A stretch of DNA of 64,000 nucleotides from Tenrec ecaudatus. Taxonomy: Eukaryota; Chordata; Mammalia; Afrosoricida; Tenrecidae. Positions 56,245 through 64,000 of the stretch are shown in pieces; the stretch's first letter is position 1; each line of letters begins with the position of its first letter. The stretch is taken from contig NC_134536.1 of assembly GCF_050624435.1 (NCBI RefSeq), positions 128,472,758 to 128,536,757 of the forward strand, written 5' to 3'. The position numbers were made by a program, and so were the translations under genes. The notes under the pieces are model-generated. The model was given only the letters and a program-made list of their open reading frames with translations, did not search any database and was not told the DNA's origin.

Positions 56245-57335
56245 AAGTGGCTGCAGCAGGACATTCACTGGGAGCTGCCAGAAACTTTAGCCAGATTCTC
56301 AATGAAGGGGAAAGCAGGGAATACCAGGAAGATGTTTACTGGCACGTCATTGGCCATTCACAATCATTGACTCTCTGAGTACTAACAAGCTCTGCACTGC
56401 AAAGAATGGGAATTCCGGACACTTCACTGCGCCCCTGCAGAACCTGCACTTAGACCAAGATGCAGTCATTTGATCAGAACCAGACGCTAAGGCCCGGTTT
56501 AAAACCAAGAAAGTTATGTGTCAGGGTTCTATCTTTTCATGATACTTATCCAATCTGGGTGATGAGCAAATAATCTGAGAAGCTGGATTATATGGAGAAA
56601 AATCAAGTATCCGGATTGGAGGACGGTTCATTAACAGCCTGTGATATGCCCGTGGTGCACCTTGCTTGCTGAACGTGAAGAGAACTTTAAACACGAACGG
56701 ATGAAGACCAAAGACTATTGTCTTTAGTATGGACTGCAACTCAATGTAAATAAAACAAAAGTTCTCACAACTGAATCACTAGACATCCCAAGAAACAGAG
56801 AAGAGATTGAAGCTGTCAAGGATTTCATCTTACTTGGGCCCATCTGCAATGCTCGTGGAAGCAGCAGCAGCCAAGAAATCAAATGATGTCTTGCATTGGG
56901 CAGTCACCCACACAAGACCTATTTAAAATATTCAAGAGCAAAGGTAAGGGACACGGACCCAAGCCTGGGGTTTTCAATTGCCTCATATGCATGTGAAGAT
57001 TGGAGAATGAAAAAGGAGGACTGAAGAAGAATTGATCTTTCCGAATGACGGTGTTAACAAAAAAATATTGACATTACCTTAGACTGCCAGAAGAATAAAC
57101 CAGTCTGCCTTGGAAGATGTGCGGCCAGAACTTTTTAGAAAGGAGCACGGTCTCACATCATTTGGGCCTGTTAGTAAGAGGACCCTGTCCCAGGAGAAGG
57201 CCATGGTGCTTGGAAACAGGAAGACACTCAATGACAAGACAGCCCTTGTGAGGACTTCGCCGGATCGAGTACTGCTCCCTTCTGTTGTACATCGACTCAC
57301 GAGGGGTCACAGCTGGCTAGACAGCACCTAACAAC
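56245..57335 (+). mobile_element. RTE-clade LINE fragment (BovB-like), 5' truncated
   Basis: About 1.1 kb of the 3' part of an RTE reverse transcriptase gene, decayed by stops and shifts. Landmarks in order are 'tactggcacgtcattggcca', 'atgtgtcagggttctatct', 'ctgtgatatgcccgtggtgc' (the decayed active-site region that is normally YADD), 'aaggatttcatcttacttgg', 'ttttcaattgcctcatatgc', 'aggaagacactcaatgacaa' and a tail ending 'cacctaacaacgcaac'. The tail shares its tail motif with AfroSINEs. RTE elements are known partners of afrotherian SINEs. Confidence 0.8.
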
Positions 57336-57339
57336 GCAA

Positions 57340-58269
57340 CCTCATCCTTGTTTGTTTGTCACCTCAGACCCCAAGGCGGGGAGTCATCCCCGTAATACAT
57401 GTCACCAGGATAGAATTGGAAAATGGTGGAGAATCATGACCCAGGCAAGTTCAATCCACGACCTTTCTCCGGTCACTTTTCCCAGCATCCAAGCAGCACG
57501 CCAGGGTTCATGTTCTCCTCCTCACGTTCCTGAAGTTCCCTGTGTCTTGGTTTTTCTATCTGTAAAATGGCGTCGAAGCATAAAATCTACCGATGCGTTC
57601 ACACTTGTCAAGCACTTAGAATGGCGTCCCGGATACCATGTGTCCATTTAAGCAAAGAGCTTGAAGGCTCAGAAAAGGTGTGGATGACGATGCCGGGATT
57701 CAAAGCATCATCTGGTACTCTTGTTTGACTATCTCACAGTCCTGGGAGCCAATCCAGACTGCGAAGGCAGGGAGCGAGAGAATGCCAACAGTGTGACAGA
57801 GCCTGGGTCCTCAGGTACCCTGCAGACTGGGTGCTGGGAGAAAGGGTCTAGGAGGGAGCCACCTGGCCTGCGTATGAGGTGGTGAGGAAGGCATAGACAA
57901 GGGCTAGGGGAGCGGGGGGGAACCAATCCCGGGTCCTGGGAAGGAGGACTGGACAAGGTTTGGTGACCAGGTGCACTAAGGGAATGGAGGAGAGAGAGAG
58001 AGGCGTCAAGGATGACGTTTAAGGCCTTAGTTACCTGGAGGAAGACGGGTCTCTGCCAGAGATCCACGATTGGGAGGGAGAGTTCTTGAAAATTTCAGAA
58101 GTACAACAAACTTTCTCCTGGGTGATCTTTACTCGGACAAGGGTGTGCTTATGGGAAACAGTTTGCAGGGACAGGCACATGATTTGCGATGCCTTTTACG
58201 TCATGGGACTTGCGTCCTTCCGCCCCCGCCTCCGCACCTCCCGGTGAATACCACTTCCATGTGATTCTT
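57340..58269. other. Intergenic, nothing recognised
   Basis: No supportable gene or named repeat. Confidence 0.4.
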
Positions 58270-58515
58270 GCAAATCCTAGGTAATGTTACATTAAGCATG
58301 AAATGAAATTACCAAGGGCACATGAGGGAGGGGGGAAAGGGGAGGGAGGGGAAAAAAAAAGAGGACCTGATGCAAGGGGCTTAAGTGGAGAGCAAATGCC
58401 TTGAGAATGATTGGGGCAGGGAATGTATGGATGTGTTTTATACAATTGATGTATGTATATGTATGGATTGCGATAAGAGTTGTATGAGTCCCTAATAAAA
58501 TGTAAAAAAAGAAAA
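58270..58515 (+). repeat. L1 3' end with poly(A)
   Basis: G-rich run, 'atgtatggattgcgataaga', 'gttgtatgagtccctaataa' and an A-rich end: the same subfamily as 35740. Confidence 0.8.
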
Positions 58516-58559
58516 AAAACTTGAGCAGAAAACACTCCTAAAAGTAAAAAAAAAATAAT

Positions 58560-58775
58560 TCATACATTATCAAGGGATCATGAGGGGGGGAGGGGGGGAG
58601 GGAGGGGAAAAAAGGAACTGTTATCAAGGGCTCAAGTAGAAAGAAATTATTTTGGAAATGTCGATGGCAATATATGTAAAAGTGTGCTTAATAATATTGA
58701 ATGATGGACTGCTGTAAGATTTGTAAGAGCCCCTCAGTAAAATGATTAATTAAAAAATTAAATAGCAAAAAAAAA
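58560..58775 (+). repeat. L1 3' end, second subfamily
   Basis: 'catgaggggggga' G-run, 'caagggctcaagtagaaaga', 'ttgtaagagcccctcagtaa' and an A-rich end. It lies tandem to the preceding copy. Confidence 0.75.
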
Positions 58776-58834
58776 AAAAGCATGAAATGAGACAGACCTG
58801 ATTGTGTATGTGGGGACTTCCATCCTTCTCCACC

Positions 58835-58992
58835 TTCCTAATGCCGCCATCCTTTCATAGAGTGTCTCATGCTGTGCTGACCCCCAACCGTAACATTATT
58901 TTCGTTGCTACTTCATCACTGTCATGTTGCTACTGTGATGAATCAGGCCACCCCCAAAGGGGTCGAGACCCACAGGTTGAGAACCGCTGTTG
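58835..58992. repeat. hAT-type DNA transposon remnant (URR1-like end)
   Basis: The segment ends 'gagacccacaggttgagaac', which I recognise as a hAT-Charlie-type terminal sequence (URR1 style), preceded by 'gacccccaaccgtaacatta'. Only one end is visible. Confidence 0.5.
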
Positions 58993-59334
58993 TAGTGGTG
59001 CATTCCCAAAGCTATGGGAACAGAAACCGCTGATGAAGACAAGCCACAGCACTGTCCAAAACATCCCGCTTTAACTTCCCATCTTGTCTCTCGGCCCCAA
59101 GCCTCTGCCCTACTCCAGGCTAAGAAGCAGACTTTCCCATGGATGGCCCAGAGCTCAGCAACTGCTCTGCCCCCAACTCTCTGTCCCCCGCTCATGTCCA
59201 CCCCTGAACTTTCCCACACACTAGTTCCTGCTATCCTGGCAGCAACCCTGCAAAGTCTCCCCATTTACAAAGGAGGAAACAGGTTTTAAAAGGCTATGCG
59301 AGTTCCCCAAGTATCTTATCCTGATGATCTATCG

Positions 59335-60265
59335 TAGTGCTGCTCCAATAGAAATACCCAAAGGGAGTGGCTTTAATGAATAGAGATGGATTTCCTCACA
59401 GGAGAGCGCTCTCTCTCAAACCATTTTATTAGGACCTAATCTAAACATCATGCCATTAAATAGTACAAACAACGTTGTACAAACGCTACCACAATCAATT
59501 TCAAAACCTTTTCTTCTTTCTTATACCATCTCCCCACTACCTACCCCCTCTTTCCTGTGGTACCCCCAGGAACCCTGATGCTAGTGATTGTCTATAGATT
59601 CACCCACCCTGGGGTTCATAGACTGAAAAACATGGAAGCACACATCACAGAGAGTCAAGAAGACTACCACCAATGACAAAGCACAACAGAGCTAAACCTC
59701 AATATTGAAGAAAACCCCCCAGAAAATATTAAAAACTAGATCAAGCGCAGAATGTATCAAAAGGGAGATCAAATGACGAGGTTTTAAGCATTCAAATCAG
59801 CTTTATCATTTTACTCTACTCTAGTCATGGTCACCACAGTATTCTCTGTCTGATAGTCAAGTCACCCCCACCCCTCCTTGGTGGTCAGAGGGAGATCACC
59901 CGAGGCTGGCTTACTGCCTGTGGAGTGGCTACAGATGTAGTTTGGCTTCCACTGTCATCCATGGCCAGGGACGCACTCTCTTACTCTCTCTCTTCTTCTT
60001 TCTCTCTCTTTTCCCTCCCTCCCTCTGCCCCCCTCCCCCAGCTCTGGAAGAAGGTCCTTGTCTCTTCAGCTCCTGATCCTTGTCAATCTGCATCTTCCTT
60101 TAGCGGAACATCCCTCTCCCATCTGTGCATCCTTGTTTCTGTGCCTGATCAGCTTTTAGATCTCAAAAGCGATGGATTTAAGCCACCCCCTACATCAATG
60201 TGGCCTCATGAACATATGAAAGAAAATCCCTTTCCAGTTGGGATTCCATTCACCTGTATGTTAGG
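59335..60265. repeat. Ancient repeat interrupted by an L1 end
   Basis: 59335-59410 and 59930-60265 look like parts of one older repeat ('agaaatacccaaagggagtg', then 'tctggaagaaggtccttgtc' and 'gatctcaaaagcgatggatt'). Between them, 59415-59760 reads as a minus-strand LINE 3' end ('aaaccattttattaggacct'). Families are not certain. Confidence 0.45.
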
Positions 60266-61384
60266 ATTCTGAGGGGAAACATTCCATTCTTAGCACCAAG
60301 GTCACACAGATACCAGGTTTGAAATCCTGTTCCTTTTACTTTGTTACATGATACCGCCACCTGAACAGAGCTCAGCAGATCTCCTGACCCCCATGGGTGT
60401 CTGCAGGTCCCTCGCTTTCTCTCTCTGGTCATCATAAAATGGTAGAAGGATGACTGGGGGCTGAGGAGGCAGTAAAAATGGACAACAGGGAACGTGAGAA
60501 CATCATGGAGAAGCGCCAAATGCCAGGCCTGGAAACACCTTTGGAGACCATAGAGTTTACAAGGGAAACTGAGGGACAGAAAGAAGAGATGCCCCTGACA
60601 GCTGTTATGCCCCTGGTCCCGTCCATCAATGCTGCAGATCATAACACCCAGCAGCACATAAATGCCTGAAACAATAGCCCGCTTTCCTCTCTCGTGTTTC
60701 TGTGGTCTGGGATCTGGGAAGGACCAGCTGGGCAGTTCTGAATCTGGTTCTCATGGTCGGGGGCTGGAATAGCTGGCTCTTTGTCCTCACATAGACTCAG
60801 GTGCCCTCTGTGTGGTCTCTCCACCTGGGCCACGTTGGGCTTCCTCCTGGAAAGATGACTTCAGGACATCAGGTGGATGGCATGGCTATTCAGATTTCCC
60901 AAGGCAGGCATTCCAAGAGAATCAGGTGAAGCCTGTGACCTCTTTCATGACCTTGCCTCAGAAGTCACGGAGTGTCACTTTCCCCATAGTCACAAGCTGG
61001 TTCCAATTCAAGAGCAGGGATCGTCTACCTCACTTCTCAATGGGAGGAAGGTCAAAGTCACGTTGTTAAGATGAATGTGTGGAAAGGGAGACCTTGTGGG
61101 GCCATCTTGGAAAGTGCAATCTGCCACTCATTTACATAACAACCTAGAGTCACCACCTGGCACAGGGGCAAGGCCTGCCAAACCTTGGCTTCATCACTTC
61201 CCCATTCTGGGATTTGGGCAAGTCACCTAATCCCTCATACCCTCTCTTTCCTCATTAATAAAACCGTCGAGTTGACTCCAACTCTGAGAGTTGGCCTGAC
61301 GTTAGCCCTAAGTCCTGGTAAGTAGCCCATCTGTGTCAGTGTAGAACTCATTCTACCGGGCTTGCAGTTATTACAGCCTCAGGG
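60266..61384. other. Intergenic, nothing firm
   Basis: 60880-61110 ('agtcacggagtgtcactttc', 'ctcaatgggaggaaggtcaa') resembles an ancient mammalian repeat, but I cannot name it. No gene is visible. Confidence 0.4.
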
Positions 61385-61550
61385 GGAGGATCCTGGTGGT
61401 GCAGTGGTTAAGCACTCAGCTGCTAACTGAACGCTTGGAAAATCAAACCCACCAGCCACTCCACAAGAGAAAGATGTGCCAATCTGCTTTTGTAAAGGTT
61501 ACAGCCTAAGAGACCCTGTGGGGGCAATTCTACTCCCTTCTACGCGATCA
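61385..61550 (+). repeat. AfroSINE
   Basis: Head 'ggatcctggtggtgcagtgg', 'taagcactcagctgctaact' and body 'cactccacaagagaaagatg'. It lies about 270 bp beyond the retroviral LTR. Confidence 0.85.
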
Positions 61551-61822
61551 TTGTGGGGTGAGGGGTGATCATTTTATTTCAAGATGAGGGAGTGTGATAG
61601 GAATGATCGCATAGAACAGACACACTGATGGTGCAGAAGGGGGGATTTGTATGTTGTTATATAGAGAAGAAGGGGGGAGAACTCGTGCCCAAGTGGAGGA
61701 GTTTACCTAGACAAGGACACAGGCAGTTCATCTATAGTTACAGGAGGAGTGGTGTGCAGACAGAGGCAGGTAGGCGGTGGGAGTCTGTGGAAATTCCCTT
61801 CAAATTGCTTCTATTTTCTCCC

Positions 61823-62212
61823 TGAAATTGGCAGTAAGTATAAAGGTGAAACTGAGGTACAGGGAAACAAACAGACATAACTGATAGGACAAGGGAGAGC
61901 AGAAACAGAAATAGCTTTATTAGGGGGAGCTCCCAGATGAGGTTCAGTGACCTAGGCCAACCAGTCAGGGAAGTCGTGCTCAGCAGCTGGGGGCTAGGAT
62001 TTCTAAAGGGGTGGTGAGGAATGTATGGCAATTATGGCAATTAGCATATGGGGTCTGAAAACACTGAGAATTGCTTGTCGACTCCTTGTGGCTTGCTTTG
62101 AACTGGGAACATCTTGTCTCACCTGTTATCTTATCTGGCCCCCTTCTGCTGCTGAAGTGCAGGGAAACACATGTAGGGCCCTGACCTGATTAGGCTTAGC
62201 CCAAACATTCCA
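61823..62212 (-). repeat. Endogenous retrovirus 3' LTR (probable)
   Basis: On the minus strand this block follows the env remnant and a short purine run (aaaaagg). It starts TGGAATG and ends at TTTCA, giving about 390 bp with TG...CA ends. An AATAAA signal (61916-61921) sits in the last quarter. No matching 5' LTR lies inside the window, so the boundaries rest on these signals only. Confidence 0.6.
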
Positions 62213-62408
62213 GCCTTTTTAGTGATAAAGGGGCATCAATGTATGATCTGACTACTTCCTGCTGTAAGGGGCGACTTGGGGAGGGGTATGGGTTGGTCTG
62301 TTCCAGCATTGGCAGGTAGGGGGCCATAAGAATGTAACAAGAGTTGGTTAGCAGTTAGATTGTATGTGTCTTTCACTCATTCTTGAAGGAACTTAAAAGG
62401 ACAAGGGG

Positions 62409-62771
62409 TTAAAACAGTAACAGTAAGTAAATTATTACTAGGAGCCCTACTAGGGGCATGACCCAGGACATAGCAGAGTTTTGGAACCAGGAGGTGATTG
62501 CTGCGTTGCTCCAGCAGTGACTTCTGATTTCTTCGGCCACGGTTTTCACATTTTGCTTAACAACTCCCAACTCATTAATATAGCAGCAACACTCTTTTCC
62601 TAGAAACATGCATGTACCTTCTTTGTCAGCTTTTAACAGGTGCAATGCACGATGGTTCTGAAGGATTGCCTGTTCCAGGGATGTAAACTGTCGCTGTAAG
62701 GAGGTGAGAGACTCCGGGGTGGAGTCCATGACCAGCTGGAGTTGTCTGTTAAAGTTCTGTGTTTGGAGCAT
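62409..62771 (-). pseudogene. Endogenous retrovirus env remnant, transmembrane subunit
   Basis: A 120-codon open stretch from a class I (gamma-type) envelope gene. It contains the immunosuppressive-domain region followed by a C-X6-CC motif (CMFLGKECC), a heptad-like stretch and a hydrophobic membrane anchor, then stops after a very short tail. The surface subunit and the fusion-peptide end are missing, so it is not a functional entry protein. It lies just before the probable 3' LTR, as expected for env. Confidence 0.8.
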
Positions 62772-62779
62772 GCTGTGCT

Positions 62780-63260
62780 CTAATGCTCTACTAGAAATCT
62801 CCGACGCTGCCAGGGAGGAGGCAAAACTAAGGTTTACCAGGACAGGTAGGAATACAGCTATGCTTTGCCTTACTATCCCTGATTTATTATCATGACAATG
62901 GCACTCTTGAACTGGCGCTGCAGGGAGGCTAGCGAGACGGGGTGGATTAGGAATGCCGCTCTTCTCAACCTTTGGGTGGGGAGTAGCGATACTCGGTCAG
63001 CTGAAGTTGGTGGTTGGAGGTCCTTTACGACCCAGCATCTGTCTAGAGTAAACCCTGGGTGGTGGGGGTGAGGCACAGGCCTGAATACATAATAGCGGAG
63101 TGAGATCATGGTGCCTTGGAGGGAGAAGTTGGGCCATGTTTGCTTTAGAACTGTTTTAGGAGGGGCTGCATGTAAGGGCAAATGCATGCTGACAAGCTGG
63201 GTTAAGTGCGATGGTGAAAAAGGTGAAGTAGAGGGGGGAATGTGGGACAAAAGAGCATAG
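62780..63260 (-). pseudogene. Endogenous retrovirus, pol-to-env junction region
   Basis: The sequence passes from early reverse transcriptase to env within a few hundred bases, so most of pol (the rest of RT, RNase H, integrase) and much of env are absent. One 125-codon open stretch (62873-63250) has no domain that I can name. Confidence 0.55.
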
Positions 63261-63270
63261 GGGTCAGGAA

Positions 63271-63640
63271 CTACCGGGTGTATGGGGCAGCAATTTCATT
63301 AATGAGGCGCAGGTCCTGCACCAAGTGATAAGTACCATCTGGTTTCTTACAGGTAAGATTGGAGCGTTGCAGGGAGAGTGGGTAGGAGTAATGAGGTTGG
63401 TAGAAAGGAGGCATTGCATGATGGGTTAACATCGGGAAGCAACGAGGTCTGTAGGGGCAGTTCTTCCAGGTCGGGTGAAAGAAGGGGAAGGAGCAGAGGT
63501 GCTGTAAGACCAAAAGTAAGGTGTAAGGAGGTTCCTAACTTATCTAAAATGTCTCTTCCCAACAGACGGACCAGGCTTGAAGGGACTAAAAGGGAAGCAA
63601 TGAGTAAAGAGCTAGTACACCATCCCCTGGCTGTGGGCAA
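63271..63640 (-). pseudogene. Endogenous retrovirus pro-pol remnant
   Basis: The minus strand shows the end of a retroviral protease (LLGRDILDKLG) and then, in another frame, the beginning of reverse transcriptase (KPDGTYHLVQDLRLIN). The order is that of gammaretrovirus-like pro-pol. A frame change between the two parts and the downstream deletion show it is dead. Confidence 0.85.
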
Positions 63641-64000
63641 AGAGACACCTGATTGGTGGTGGTGCTCTTATATCAGTCAGGGGCAGAGCAGACTGGCAGC
63701 CCTTTGTTCATCCTAGCTTGATGCCTAGATCGTGGCCAGAGCTGTTTCATGCCTAGGGCACGTTAAAAAAAAAAGAAAAGAACTAGTATACCTGGGGCAG
63801 GTAGGCTTGCCATCAATATCCATGACCAAGATTGAGGAAGGACTGCCTAGCCCTGAAAATGAGGGCAGGAAAGGTAGCCTCTGTGTAAGATGGAAATTTA
63901 CTCACCCTATACCTTGAGCAATACCCCAGGCTCGGCAAGGGTGATGGTGGCGGGGGGTACATCCACTTAGGGTCTCCTCAGTCTTTGGCCAATTCCAGCA
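63641..64000 (-). other. Probable continuation of the endogenous retrovirus
   Basis: Upstream protease and possibly gag sequence is expected here by position, but I see only decayed frames. The provirus runs off the window edge. Confidence 0.4.

Overview
The window is nuclear DNA from a placental mammal. It holds spliced genes with GT-AG introns, CpG-island promoters, AATAAA signals and dense interspersed repeats. The repeats point to Afrotheria. There are many copies of the tRNA-derived AfroSINE (head like 'ccctggtggtgtagtggtta', tail like 'gctatgagtcggaa...gactcgatggca'), an RTE-clade LINE with the same tail, and L1 3'-UTR pieces of a type I associate with tenrec. A tenrec such as Echinops is my best guess; the genus is inference.

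Gene order is XPO5 3' part (+), POLR1C (-), YIPF3 (+), LRRC73 (+), TJAP1 (-). This is the conserved block of human 6p21.1, read in the opposite orientation. I rebuilt all exons by hand from splice sites, reading phase and remembered human proteins. POLR1C comes to 346 aa, YIPF3 342, LRRC73 309 and TJAP1 551, with phase intact throughout. XPO5 contributes its last 11 coding exons, about 397 residues.

Layout: 1-8840 is the XPO5 3' end. 8760-13390 is POLR1C, converging on XPO5. 13391-13694 is a CpG-rich divergent promoter shared by POLR1C and YIPF3. 13695-17450 is YIPF3. 17451-19411 is a spacer leading into the LRRC73 CpG island. 19412-21697 is LRRC73, which converges on TJAP1. TJAP1 coding exons lie at 22683-27695, and its transcription unit probably runs back about 17.5 kb to a CpG-island promoter near 45220. 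From 45.4 to 64 kb is intergenic DNA rich in repeats: AfroSINEs, L1 3' ends, an RTE fragment, a deleted mariner copy, microsatellites and, at the right edge, a broken class I endogenous retrovirus on the minus strand. In human the next gene on this side is DLK2; I see no exon of it here.

The genes do not form a pathway. XPO5 exports pre-microRNA, POLR1C is a shared subunit of RNA polymerases I and III, YIPF3 is a Golgi membrane protein, TJAP1 is a tight-junction and Golgi coiled-coil protein, and LRRC73 is a poorly studied leucine-rich-repeat protein. The points most worth checking are a minor-spliceosome (U12) intron in XPO5 that appears to have AT-AT ends, and a 21-bp in-frame tandem duplication in a late XPO5 exon. 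I did not find a convincing new multi-gene system.
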